From Micromonospora sp. WMMD961 (GTDB taxonomy: Bacteria; Actinomycetota; Actinomycetes; Mycobacteriales; Micromonosporaceae): a stretch of DNA of 64,000 nt. The translations under genes and the position numbers were made by a program. Where the stretch lies: assembly GCF_029626145.1 (NCBI RefSeq), contig NZ_JARUBJ010000002.1, positions 1,084,501 to 1,148,500 of the forward strand, written 5' to 3'. Shown in pieces: positions 17,281-25,484 of this stretch. Within the stretch, counting starts at the first letter, position 1, and each line of letters opens with the position of its first letter. The notes under the pieces are model-generated. The model did no database searches. It saw nothing but the letters and a program-made list of their open reading frames with translations, and was not told where the DNA came from.

Positions 17281-18057
17281 GTGCCGACCTCGGTGCTCCT
17301 CGCCGTCCTCGCCGCCGCCGGCCTGCTCGCCCTGGCCCCGGCGCTGGTTCGCCGGTACGACGCCACCGAGCGGTTGGTGGCGGAGCGGGCGCAGTCGACG
17401 GCGCGGGTGCTCCAGCGCCGTCGGCGACGCCGCACTGTGCCCGGACGGCGACCCGTCCACCCTCCGCGCTCACTGATCGTCACCCTCAGTGAAGACGCGA
17501 CTACCGGGGCGCTTGCTCCGCCGGTCTCCGCACCGCCGGCCGCCCGCCGCTCCGGTCGGCTGCGCGCGGTGCCACCCGCGCCGAAGAGGTCGCGCCGCCG
17601 CCCGCCACCCCGACGACAGCACACCCCCGCCGTGTACCGGCGGCGTCGGGTTCTCGCCGCCCTGCTGCTCCTCAACGTCGTCGAGCTGATCGGCGTGGTG
17701 TTCGTCAGCCCCGGCTTCTGGGTCGGCTTCGGGGTCACCTTCCTGCTCCTGGCCGTGTACGTCGTCCACCTTCGCCGCCGCGCCCTGGCCGGCCGTCGCC
17801 GCCGCCGCGCCCGGGCCAGGGAAGCCGCCTGGCTCGCCGACCGGCAGGCCGAGGTGCGCCGTGAGCAGGCCCGCCGGGCAGCGGCCCGCCGGGAGGCGCA
17901 GCGCCGCCTCGCCGCCCAGCGCGAGGGGGTACGCCGCGCCGCGATGGGCCTGGACCGGCCGGGCGACCTGCCGGCAGCGGTCAACGGCGGGTCGGTCTCG
18001 TACCGGCGGGCGGGTGGGCTCCGCGGCCGCCCCTACGAGGCCGGCCGAGGCGCCTGA
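17281..18057 (+). CDS. sepX: divisome membrane protein SepX/GlpR
   Basis: A 258-residue membrane protein: an N-terminal helix (VLLAVLAAAGLLALAPALV), a long Arg/Pro-rich cytoplasmic region, two helices around residues 133-172, and an Arg-rich alpha-helical tail. Position after galU, glp and rimJ together with this topology identifies SepX (Streptomyces) / GlpR (Corynebacterium), which helps assemble the division ring and, in Corynebacterium, binds Glp. GTG 17281 has GGAGGGG at 17269-17275; GTG 17263 would place that Shine-Dalgarno inside the gene. Confidence 0.85.
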   Translation: MPTSVLLAVLAAAGLLALAPALVRRYDATERLVAERAQSTARVLQRRRRRRTVPGRRPVHPPRSLIVTLSEDATTGALAPPVSAPPAARRSGRLRAVPPAPKRSRRRPPPRRQHTPAVYRRRRVLAALLLLNVVELIGVVFVSPGFWVGFGVTFLLLAVYVVHLRRRALAGRRRRRARAREAAWLADRQAEVRREQARRAAARREAQRRLAAQREGVRRAAMGLDRPGDLPAAVNGGSVSYRRAGGLRGRPYEAGRGA

Positions 18058-18063
18058 GGCTCG

Positions 18064-18152
18064 CCCGAGTCGCGTTTGATCGACTCGGGTTCCTGGAGGT
18101 CGCGGTATCGGAACGTCCCGGATGCCCCGATCTGCAGGAACCCGAGTCGATC
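18064..18152. repeat. nested inverted repeats after sepX
   Basis: CCCGAGTCG (18064-18072) pairs perfectly with CGACTCGGG (18081-18089). The segment 18078-18095 (18 bases, GATCGACTCGGGTTCCTG) is also perfectly complementary to 18135-18152. One element can therefore form either a short or a long hairpin. Likely a terminator for the galU-sepX operon. Confidence 0.75.
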
Positions 18153-18272
18153 TTCGGGCTGGCTGTGACGCCGCACCGGGGGCGGATTCGCGGTGGGGGC
18201 AGGCGACCTGTTAGCCTTGCTGCCGGCCCGCCCGGTGTAAGCCGGGTGGGACCGAAGCCGGTTCGCCGGTGG

Positions 18273-18349
18273 GGGGCTGTGGCGCAGACTGGTAGCGCAC
18301 CTCGTTCGCATCGAGGGGGTCAGGGGTTCAAATCCCCTCAGCTCCACCA
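18273..18349 (+). tRNA. tRNA-Ala (anticodon CGC), CCA encoded
   Basis: Full cloverleaf: acceptor GGGGCTG/CAGCTCC with the G3:U70 pair that defines tRNA-Ala, anticodon stem CCTCG/CGAGG with loop TTCGCAT (anticodon CGC, reading GCG), and T-stem AGGGG/CCCCT with loop TTCAAAT. The 3' CCA is encoded at 18347-18349. Downstream sequence is gene-poor with an eroded gene fragment, as often seen behind tRNA integration sites. Confidence 0.95.
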
Positions 18350-18794
18350 AGAAACAGCAGGTCAAGGGCGGGTTTCCGGATGACGGGGACCCGCCCTTGA
18401 TCATTTGTCCGTCGCTCGTCCGTGGGACGGAGCCCCAGTCCGCGGCGCATCGGTCCACCGGCACGTCAAGGACGTCTGGCGGATCATCGAACCGGATCTG
18501 GACGTCGGCGAAACCGGTCGGTGCCACCTGCTGGCTGGCACGGGCCACCGGGTCCGGAAGACCACCCGTCCGACGACAGCCGCCGGCGGCTTGTCCGTGA
18601 CCTTCGGCAACATCAGAGTGCTCACCGCCAGTTGACCAAGACTGCGGCAAGTCAGTGCGGCCGAGCCATGGTGGCGGTCCGAAGATGTTCCTCGCCGATC
18701 AGCGGGCCGCCGCATATCGAACGCCGGAGGCCCGCGAATCGAACATCGCCGAGCCGCAGATCGAAAGCTGACCTGCCCGCAGATCGGAACTCCG
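18350..18794. other. gene-poor region behind tRNA-Ala
   Basis: No convincing gene. The frame on the minus strand that spans the tRNA is the well-known false ORF made by translating a tRNA. A 76-codon plus-strand frame at 18405-18635 has no recognizable motif. No integrase and no repeat of the tRNA 3' end is seen within the window. Confidence 0.6.
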
Positions 18795-18950
18795 CCGGTT
18801 GTCGACACGGGCATCGCCGCCAACGAGATCGCGACCGACGCCTGCGCGCTGCTCCGGCCTGGCGCATCGTCCGGCGCATTGCTCGAATCATTTGTCTTGT
18901 CCGAGCTGTCCCGCCAGCTCACCTGGTCGGAGCAGTCTGCCGACCTCTCT
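18795..18950 (+). pseudogene. remnant of a DUF4143 ATPase C-terminus
   Basis: One plus-strand frame reads PVVDTGIAANEIATDACALL and, after a few residues, LLESFVLSELSRQLTW. This closely resembles the DUF4143 domain of AAA+ ATP-binding proteins (pattern VDTGLAA ... G.LLE.FV..EL.RQ..W). No start codon or P-loop lies upstream in frame and the usual downstream catalytic-like segment is missing, so this is a decayed fragment. The match is by eye and the fragment is short. Confidence 0.45.
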
Positions 18951-19083
18951 CCTCCAGTACTCGACGAGCTGACGAGCACGTCGGCGAGCTGGTGGGTTAC
19001 CAGCATGGGGCGCCTGTGAGTACCGTGGGCTCGACGGCGGCCGATAGGCCGGTGATGCATCCCGCGCTATGAGGAGGTCCGGG

Positions 19084-20292
19084 ATGGACTCCATGCCGGA
19101 GCTGACCTTCGGGCAGCGCCTGAAGCTCTACCGTGAGCGGTCGGGCAAGACTCGCGCTGTGCTCGGCGGGTTGGTCGGCCGGAGCGCCGAGTGGGTCAAG
19201 GCCGTGGAGACAGACCGCATCCTGCCGCCGCGCATCCACATGCTGGACCGGATCGCCCGCGCGCTCAAGGTCGACGTGTCCGCGTTGATCGGTGAGCTGA
19301 GCGATCGGTCCGCCGTGGTCAACGGGCCGGAGCATCCCGCACTTGCCTCGGTTCGTGACGCCGTCAACCGCTTCTCGTGGTCCGGTGCTCAGTCGCCGCA
19401 ACCGTTAGCGGAGCTCAGGGAACGTCTCAACGCAGCGTGGCGGGCACGCCATCAGGCGTCGGACCACCGAACGGTCCTCGGCGCGCTGCTGCCGGATCTG
19501 GTGCGAGATGCCCAGCAGGCCGTGTTGACACACGAGGGTGAAGAGCGTCGTCAGGCGCATGCTCTGCTGGCAGAGGTTCTTGGCCTGGCTCAGATGTTCC
19601 TGGCGCACCAGCCCGCTGCCGAACTGCTGTGGCGGGTCGCGGACCGGGCGATGGTGGCGGCGCAGGAGTCGGGGGATCCGGAAGCGTTGGCGTGCGCGGG
19701 CTGGTTCCTGTGTCAGGTTCACCGGGACGCCGGGGACTGGGACACCGCCATGACGGTGACCTTGGACGTGGTTTCGTCGCTAGAGGCGCGAGCCGACGAG
19801 GCGAACGCTAATCTGCTCGCGCTGTGGGGCGCGCTCAATTTCGAAGCCGCCTACACCGCCGCCCGTGCCGGCGAGGAAGGCCGCGCGTGGCATTACTGGG
19901 ACCGTGCGGATCGGGTGGCGCAGCGATTGCCGCAGGGCTTCTACCAGCCGCAGACGTCGTTCTCGCGGGTCATCATGGGCGCTCACGCCGTGACCGTCGC
20001 CGTCGAGTTGCACAAGTCCGGTGAGGCGGTGCGACAGGCCAATCGCCTTGACCCGGCTGTCATCCCGTCGAGGCCACGACGCGCGCGCCACCTAATCGAA
20101 GTGGCCCGCGGCTACTACGGAAAAGGCGACAGCGAGGCCACTGTGGCGACGCTCCGGCAGGCGTACGACTCCGCGCCGGAGACGATCCGTTTCAACGGCT
20201 ACGCCCGGCAGATCACGCTGGACCTGCTCCACGCGCGTTCCATGCGTGGCGACGTGCACGATCTCGCGTTGAAGGTTGGCTTCGTCTCCTGA
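19084..20292 (+). CDS. XRE-family regulator with TPR-like C-terminus
   Basis: A 402-residue protein: N-terminal helix-turn-helix (LTFGQRLKLYRERSG ... RSAEWVKAVETDR) of the XRE type, then an all-helical region of about 320 residues with TPR-like repeats (ALLAEVLGLAQMFLAHQPAAELLWR; HLIEVARGYYGKGDSEATVATL). This layout is common among actinobacterial regulators that may bind a peptide or small ligand. ATG 19084 is chosen because GAGGAGG 19071-19077 lies 6 bases upstream; ATG 19069 would include it. Target genes are not evident; a palindrome follows the gene. Confidence 0.85.
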   Translation: MDSMPELTFGQRLKLYRERSGKTRAVLGGLVGRSAEWVKAVETDRILPPRIHMLDRIARALKVDVSALIGELSDRSAVVNGPEHPALASVRDAVNRFSWSGAQSPQPLAELRERLNAAWRARHQASDHRTVLGALLPDLVRDAQQAVLTHEGEERRQAHALLAEVLGLAQMFLAHQPAAELLWRVADRAMVAAQESGDPEALACAGWFLCQVHRDAGDWDTAMTVTLDVVSSLEARADEANANLLALWGALNFEAAYTAARAGEEGRAWHYWDRADRVAQRLPQGFYQPQTSFSRVIMGAHAVTVAVELHKSGEAVRQANRLDPAVIPSRPRRARHLIEVARGYYGKGDSEATVATLRQAYDSAPETIRFNGYARQITLDLLHARSMRGDVHDLALKVGFVS

Positions 20293-20618
20293 TCTACGGG
20301 TAGGAACGGTACCCGTTCCGCCTCGCAACGCTACGTAGGTTCTCCCTCACGGGATGCGGCGGGCGGTGCGGATTCGCCTGGTCGCCGTGTCCCTCCCAAT
20401 TCCGGGGGCAGATCAGCACGCCCTCGTGAGTGACGAGGGAGATTCGGTGCCGCGCGTCTCGTACGAGGAGTACCTGGTCGCGACAACCCGAGCTAGGAGC
20501 CGGACAGATCCGCAGTGCCGTCAGGACGTTGGTGTCCCCCGAGGGGCGCCTCCGTCGCGGACCTGGCGACCGTGGTGCCTGGCGGCCGGGCCGGGGCCGG
20601 CCGCCAGGCGTCGTCGGG
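20293..20618. other. intergenic region with a palindrome, no clear gene
   Basis: Contains the perfect palindrome GGAACGG-TAC-CCGTTCC at 20303-20319, eleven bases after the XRE gene. A 92-codon frame (20354-20632) includes VSDEGDSVPRVSYEEYLVAT but has no Shine-Dalgarno and runs into the oppositely oriented secreted-protein gene; I do not support it as a gene. Confidence 0.5.
20303..20319. promoter_or_regulatory. candidate operator palindrome
   Basis: GGAACGG, TAC, CCGTTCC: perfect 7-base arms. It could be an operator for the adjacent XRE regulator or the start of a short terminator stem, but no T-run follows. Confidence 0.35.
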
Positions 20619-21506
20619 TCAGGACCGGGTGAGCTTCACCGTCGTGGTGTCGTTCACGGTGACGTACTCGTCGTACTCGGTGTCGTAGCCACGGGCCTGG
20701 GAGACGGCCTCGGCCAGACCCTTGGCGAACGGGGTGGTGCCGGTCGGGACGGCTGCGGCAGTCCACTCGGTCGGGCTGCCCGGGGTGCAGGTGACCTGGG
20801 TGGAGAAGCTGCCCCGGACCAACACCCTCTTGACGATCTGGGTGACCGTGCCGTCCAGCGACACCGAGGTGGGCTGGTTGCAGGTCACCGTGCCGTGCAG
20901 GACCGCGTTGCCGTTCACCCGGTGGGCGATGCCGTCGGTCGCCACGGCGAGTTCGAGCTCCAGCGGCGCGGGCGGCGGCGGGTTGGCGATGTGCACCTCG
21001 CCGCGCGCGGCCGCCGTCCCGCCTTCGCAGTGCTGCTCGAAGGTGGCATCGAAGGTCTGCACGTAGCCGTTGGGGCCGAACACCGCGTTGATGACCGTGA
21101 AGGTGCCGGTCAGTTCGTTGCAGCCCCGTCCGTTGCCGGACAGGTCGAGGCCGGGGCCGGCCCCGTTGAACGGGTAACGGGTCGCTTGCTCGTAGGTGCC
21201 CGGAGCCAGTGCCGCGCTGCCGGGCGCGTCGAAGTCCACGGACCACCAGTCGCCGTTGTAGCCGTTGATGCTGACCGACACGCGGCTGTTGTCGACCGAG
21301 CCGTTCGTCGTGAGTTGGTCGCCGTTGCCGGTGGAGTACGAGTAGGAGCCACCGCCGGTGATGTAGTCGCCCGGATCACCGCTGAAGGAGACCGACCCGG
21401 ATTCGACGGTCTGCGCGTGTGCGGGTGCCGCCAGGGTCAACCCACCCGACACACCGACGATGGACAAGACGGCTGCGAGAGCAGCCTTACGCAAGGATCC
21501 TTGCAT
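20619..21506 (-). CDS. secreted protein of unknown function
   Basis: A 295-residue exported protein. Residues 1-32 (MQGSLRKAALAAVLSIVGVS ... APAHA-Q) form a Sec signal peptide with an AHA-Q cleavage site. The mature part is rich in Gly, Ser, Thr and Asn and beta-strand-like, with three cysteines and a Pro-run (NPPPPAPLELEL) separating two domains. ATG 21506 has AGAGGA upstream. No catalytic motif is recognised; a surface or matrix protein is possible. Confidence 0.75.
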   Translation of the reverse strand: MQGSLRKAALAAVLSIVGVSGGLTLAAPAHAQTVESGSVSFSGDPGDYITGGGSYSYSTGNGDQLTTNGSVDNSRVSVSINGYNGDWWSVDFDAPGSAALAPGTYEQATRYPFNGAGPGLDLSGNGRGCNELTGTFTVINAVFGPNGYVQTFDATFEQHCEGGTAAARGEVHIANPPPPAPLELELAVATDGIAHRVNGNAVLHGTVTCNQPTSVSLDGTVTQIVKRVLVRGSFSTQVTCTPGSPTEWTAAAVPTGTTPFAKGLAEAVSQARGYDTEYDEYVTVNDTTTVKLTRS

Positions 21507-21711
21507 CCCCGTTCCTCTCTGGGAGACGAGACAGCCTCGGGCGGGTGTGCCCGATAGTTGCTGTCGATCAATTACCGCACGCCATCGGCGTGTTCGACTG
21601 ACCGGAGCGACAGTTCGTACAAAGTGGACGGTTGCGCGCCTGGTGCGCATCCCGGCCCCGGGCAGGAGTGGGTGGCCCGGCCGCCGACGATCACCGAACT
21701 CAGTGGAGGGG

Positions 21712-22085
21712 TCAGGCGAACCGCTCGGTCGTGACGGGTATCAGGCCGCGCTGCCGCACGGCGTTCGTCAGCCCGTACAGGACCGGTTCGACCGTCGGAG
21801 AGGTATCCGTCGTCAACAGGGCCGTCACGTCGAGGCACCAGGCGAGCCCGCCGCCGACGCGACGCAGGTCCCAGGTGAAGTGATCGCCGCCCCGCTCCAG
21901 GTGACCGGTGGCGACGGAACCCGGCGGGCGCGGTGGCGGCTGAACTCCTCGACGACGATGCCCTCCGCGACGTCGGTCGACTCGGAGCGGTCGTGCCGGG
22001 ACAGGACCAGGTAGTAGTCCAGCGGGGCTCGCCGTGCGGCCACCTCGACGGGCACTGCGTGGAGCGGGTCGGCGGTCACGGCCAC
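21712..22085 (-). pseudogene. frameshifted hypothetical gene
   Basis: Two overlapping minus-strand frames together make one plausible protein of about 125 residues. The first part (VAVTADPLHAVPVEVAARRA ... EGIVVEEFSRHR) is in one frame, and the second (PPGSVATGHLERGGDHFTWD ... RGLIPVTTERFA) is in another. Adding one C in the C/G-rich run near 21,930 would join them as SRHRAPPGSV. Start GTG 22085 or 22079. It is divergent from the Gfo/Idh gene. Either a true mutation or a sequencing error; function unrecognised. Confidence 0.6.
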
Positions 22086-22149
22086 AACCGTAGCGAGAGG
22101 CGCCGCTTCCGGAGCGGCTAGCATCCGGATCCCGACGTGAGGAGCGCAC

Positions 22150-23235
22150 ATGGATTCCGCCGCCCAGACCCGGTTCGGCCTCGTCGGCAGTGGCTGGCGG
22201 GGTGAGTTCTTCCTCCGTCTGGCGCGGCAGCTGCCGGAGCGACTGCGGGTGACCGGGGTGGTCACGCGTACCGAGTCACGTGGGGCGGCGGTGGCTGCCG
22301 CATGGGACGTGCCGACCTTCCGCACGACAGCCGAAATGCTCGCCCACGAGCGACCGGACTTCGTCATCGTGTCGGTGCCCTGGCCGGTGACCCCCGAGGC
22401 GACCCGGGAGTTGGTCGCTGCCGGCGTACCGGTGCTCGCCGAGACGCCGCCCGCGCCGGACCTGGCGGGGCTGCGTGCGCTCTGGGCCGACGTCGGCGGC
22501 AGTGGTCTGGTGCAGGTCGCCGAGCAGTACCTGCTGATGCCCGGGCACGCGGCCCGCTTGGCGCTGGTCCGCGCCGGGGTGCTCGGCGAACCGACCTCCG
22601 TGCAGATCTCCTCGACTCACCTCTACCACGCGGTCTCGCTGATCCGTGGCCTGCTGGGGATCGGTTACGACACCGCCGAGGTCAGCGCGCGTGCCTTCGT
22701 CGCGCCGCTGGCCGACCCGCTGTCACCGGCCGGCTGGAGTGGGGACGACACGCCGCGGCAGCTCTCCACCATCCTGGCGACCATCGACTTCGGCGGGCGG
22801 ATGGGGCTGTACGACTTCACCGACAACCAGTGGTGGAATCCGCTGCGAGGGCGTCGGTTGGTGGTGCGTGGTTCGCTCGGCGAGCTGGTGGACGACCGGG
22901 TGGTCCGCCTGGTCGACCCGACCACCCCGGTGGAGTCGACCCTGGTGCGTCGCCAGACGGGTCTCGACCTCAACCTGGAAGGGCTCGACCTGAAGCACAT
23001 CAGCTTCGACGGCGACGTGGTCTATCGCAACCCGTTCCTCGGCAGTGGGATGTCCGACGACGACATCGCGGTCGCCGACATCGTCGTTCGCGCCGGGGCG
23101 TGGGCTCGGGAGGAGGGCCCGGCGCCGTATCCGCTCGCCGAAGCCTGTCAGGACCACCTGATCAGCCTGGCCATCGAGGAGTCCGTACGCACCGGCAGGC
23201 CGGTCGCCACCAGCACCCAGGCCTGGACGAGGTAA
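22150..23235 (+). CDS. Gfo/Idh/MocA family oxidoreductase
   Basis: NAD(P)-dependent sugar or inositol dehydrogenase-like protein of 361 residues. The Rossmann fold opens FGLVGSGWRGEFFLRLA, with VIVSVPWPVTPEATRELVAAGVPVLAETP as the second nucleotide-side block. The catalytic EKP motif of the family is replaced by AETPP, so the canonical Lys is missing. HLYHAVSLIRGLLGIGYD belongs to the C-terminal domain. ATG 22150 follows GAGGAG. Substrate unknown; no sugar transporter is adjacent. Confidence 0.85.
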   Translation: MDSAAQTRFGLVGSGWRGEFFLRLARQLPERLRVTGVVTRTESRGAAVAAAWDVPTFRTTAEMLAHERPDFVIVSVPWPVTPEATRELVAAGVPVLAETPPAPDLAGLRALWADVGGSGLVQVAEQYLLMPGHAARLALVRAGVLGEPTSVQISSTHLYHAVSLIRGLLGIGYDTAEVSARAFVAPLADPLSPAGWSGDDTPRQLSTILATIDFGGRMGLYDFTDNQWWNPLRGRRLVVRGSLGELVDDRVVRLVDPTTPVESTLVRRQTGLDLNLEGLDLKHISFDGDVVYRNPFLGSGMSDDDIAVADIVVRAGAWAREEGPAPYPLAEACQDHLISLAIEESVRTGRPVATSTQAWTR

Positions 23236-23342
23236 CCCCGCTTCTGTCCCTTCCCCGACACGCCGCAACCGGGAGGCCCAATCAGGAGTGAGACCGGTAT
23301 CGACCGACGCCCGGTGCACCCGGGCCGAAACGGGGGACAAGG

Positions 23343-24356
23343 ATGATTCGAAGCACTCGGCGCAGGATGCTCGCAGGCACCGCCACCGCTCTGTTGGCGA
23401 CCTCTCTCGGCGTCGCCGTCTCCGGGGCGGCGACCGCCGCGCCCGGGGGCGCGGCCCTGCGCACCTGCACGATCAGTACGCTGCCGTACCCGGCCGACAC
23501 CTACCGGGCCGAGGCGAACGCCGTCGACCCGACGGGTCGTTACGTCGCCGGGACCGCGCTGCGGGTCGGTGAGGCCGACAACCAGTACCTGCTGTTGTTC
23601 TGGGACGGGCAGCGGGTCACCGAAGTCGAGGTGCCCAGCATGGCCGAGCCGGTCGGCATCAACGCCGACGGTGTGGTGATCGGCAACGGTTGGGCGCCGG
23701 GCGTCGGCACCGGGCAACCGTGGATCTACCGCGACGGCAAGCTCGAGCAGTTGCCGGTGCTGCCGTCCACCGGAATCTTCGTCACCGCCATCAACGACGC
23801 GGGCGACATCGTCGGCTACGGCTCCGACATCGTCCCCGGGGAGTTCGTCGGGCTGCGTTGGCCGGCGGCCCGCCCGGGCACGGTCGAGGTGCTCAAGGCC
23901 CCGGCCAACGCCCAGCCGGTCGGGATCACGCCGAACGGAACCATCGTCGGCTATGCCGGGCCCTTCGGCGACTGGACCGGCTGGGTCCGCCGGCCGAACG
24001 GCCGGATCGAGGCGCTCGGGGTCCCGGGTGGCGGGTCGACCACGGTCTCCGCGGCTGCGGGCCACTGGGCGGTCGGCCTGGTCTGGCTGGGCGGCACCTC
24101 CGCGACCAAGGTGCGGTGGGACCTCCGGAACGGCACGTACATCACGCTCGACCAGGAGATCCCCTTCCTGGCGGACGTCAACGCCAAGGGGGTCGTGGTC
24201 GGCGGTGACCGCGTCGGCAGGGGTGCCACCTCCCGGGTCCTGCCGGGCGGCGGCGACGGGGTGAACATCGGTGGGCGGTCCATCTCCGACAACGGCACCA
24301 TCGTCGGGTGGCACAACGCCGACCGGGCGACCCCGGTGCGCTGGACGGGCTGCTGA
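23343..24356 (+). CDS. secreted beta-propeller-like protein
   Basis: A 337-residue exported protein. The signal peptide has twin Arg residues (MIRSTRRRMLAGTATALLAT) and an ATAAPG cleavage region. Repeated modules of the type AVDPTGRYVAGTAL, GINADGVVIGNGW, AINDAGDIVGYGS, GITPNGTIVGYAG, DVNAKGVVVGGDR and SISDNGTIVGWHN match the HAF/YVTN-type extracellular repeat that forms propellers. The start is ATG 23343. No enzyme motif; likely an extracellular binding protein. A strong terminator follows at 24376-24405. Confidence 0.8.
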   Translation: MIRSTRRRMLAGTATALLATSLGVAVSGAATAAPGGAALRTCTISTLPYPADTYRAEANAVDPTGRYVAGTALRVGEADNQYLLLFWDGQRVTEVEVPSMAEPVGINADGVVIGNGWAPGVGTGQPWIYRDGKLEQLPVLPSTGIFVTAINDAGDIVGYGSDIVPGEFVGLRWPAARPGTVEVLKAPANAQPVGITPNGTIVGYAGPFGDWTGWVRRPNGRIEALGVPGGGSTTVSAAAGHWAVGLVWLGGTSATKVRWDLRNGTYITLDQEIPFLADVNAKGVVVGGDRVGRGATSRVLPGGGDGVNIGGRSISDNGTIVGWHNADRATPVRWTGC

Positions 24357-24375
24357 CCCGTCACTCGGTAAGCGG

Positions 24376-24405
24376 GTGGGGCCGGCCCTTCGGGGGCGGC
24401 CCCAC
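24376..24405. terminator. bidirectional terminator
   Basis: GTGGGGCCG (24376-24384) pairs perfectly with CGGCCCCAC (24397-24405) around a 12-base loop, between two convergent genes ending at 24356 and 24420. Confidence 0.8.
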
Positions 24406-24419
24406 ACCGCGTCAGAGGG

Positions 24420-25289
24420 TCACGGCTTCCAGGAGCCCGCAGTCTCGAACATGGGCTGGTACTCCAACACTCCCGAGGCGTCGTGGACGTCGAACACGAC
24501 GCTGCCGGTGCGCCTGGTGCCGGCGGTCAGGTCCTCGGCGGACGGCATCGGCTTGCCGCAGCCCGAGAAGGCCCCGGCGACCGCGTTGGCCTCGGTGCCG
24601 TCGGCGGCGACCCAGTTGAAGAAGAGGGGATTCGCCGAGGCGGTGCCCTTGGTGACGGTGAGCGTCACGTCGGCGATCACGTACATGCCCTCGTCGGGCT
24701 TGAGTCCGTAGGACGTGCAGGGCTTGGTGGCGGTGCTGAACTTCGTCACAGTGATCTCGATGGTGCCCTCGTCGCCGTCGACGACCAGGGTGTCGCCGGG
24801 CGACATGTTGCGGGTGTCGCCCGCCGGCGGTGCCGACGAGGGGACCTTGGCCCGCGGCGGGGCCGCGCCCTGGGTCACCCCTGGGGTGGGGCCCGCCTCG
24901 GTCACGCTGGTCGCGGCCCGGTTGGCGCCGATGACGACGGCCACGATGCCGCCGGCGCAGACGAGCAGGGTGAGTACGGCCGCGGTGACAGCGACGACCA
25001 CGACTGTCTTCTTGGACCCGTGCGGCGGCACCGGCGGCGGTGCGGCGAGCGGATAGCCCGGCCCGCCAGCCACTGGGTAACCTCCGCCAGCCGCCGGGTA
25101 CGCGGCACCCGAGAACGGCGGATGCGACGCGCTCCCCGTCGCCGACCACGGGCTGGGCGGCAGCGGCGCCTGCGGAACCGCCGGGTCACTGGTTGGCTGC
25201 GGCGGTGTCGTCGGGGACAGCTGCGTCGGTGGCTCCTGGTTCGGCTGTGGGGGGTCCTGCGGCCCGGCGGAGGGCTGGGGGTGGGTCAC
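24420..25289 (-). CDS. DUF4352 domain membrane protein
   Basis: A 289-residue protein: a disordered Pro/Gln-rich cytoplasmic N-terminus (about 95 residues), one membrane helix (KTVVVVAVTAAVLTLLVCAGGIVAVVIG), and an extracytoplasmic DUF4352/telokin-like immunoglobulin-fold domain with two cysteines (PCTSYGL and SGCGKPM) that may pair. GTG 25289 has AAGGAG 5 bases upstream. The domain is common in actinobacterial lipoproteins and membrane proteins; function unknown. Confidence 0.8.
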   Translation of the reverse strand: MTHPQPSAGPQDPPQPNQEPPTQLSPTTPPQPTSDPAVPQAPLPPSPWSATGSASHPPFSGAAYPAAGGGYPVAGGPGYPLAAPPPVPPHGSKKTVVVVAVTAAVLTLLVCAGGIVAVVIGANRAATSVTEAGPTPGVTQGAAPPRAKVPSSAPPAGDTRNMSPGDTLVVDGDEGTIEITVTKFSTATKPCTSYGLKPDEGMYVIADVTLTVTKGTASANPLFFNWVAADGTEANAVAGAFSGCGKPMPSAEDLTAGTRRTGSVVFDVHDASGVLEYQPMFETAGSWKP

Positions 25290-25484
25290 CGTACTCCTTG
25301 ACGCCTCGGTACGTGTGGTTCGGGGAACCCGCCGACGCTACCGTGCGTGGCGGACCGCCCGGTCGTCGCTCCGGAACCCGTCCCACGGCCCGCGTCCGGT
25401 TGGTCCGGACAACCTGGATGACCGCCAGCCGATCTTCTTCGGCCACCGTGGACGCGGGAAGAAGCCACCGTGGGCCCGGGAAGA

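Noticed and set aside
18033..18650. Minus-strand ORF containing VELRGFEPLTPSMRTRCATS
   Set aside because: This is the familiar false protein from translating a tRNA-Ala gene; the tRNA cloverleaf at 18273-18349 explains it.
18273..19068. Possible integrative element with tRNA-Ala attachment site
   Set aside because: No integrase and no second copy of the tRNA 3' end within the window; only a decayed fragment is present.
20354..20632. 92-codon ORF with VSDEGDSVPRVSYEEYLVAT
   Set aside because: No Shine-Dalgarno and no recognised motif, and it overlaps the end of the opposite secreted-protein gene.
24376..24405. CRISPR-like repeats
   Set aside because: Only isolated hairpins and short tandem repeats occur; no regularly spaced repeat array exists in the window.
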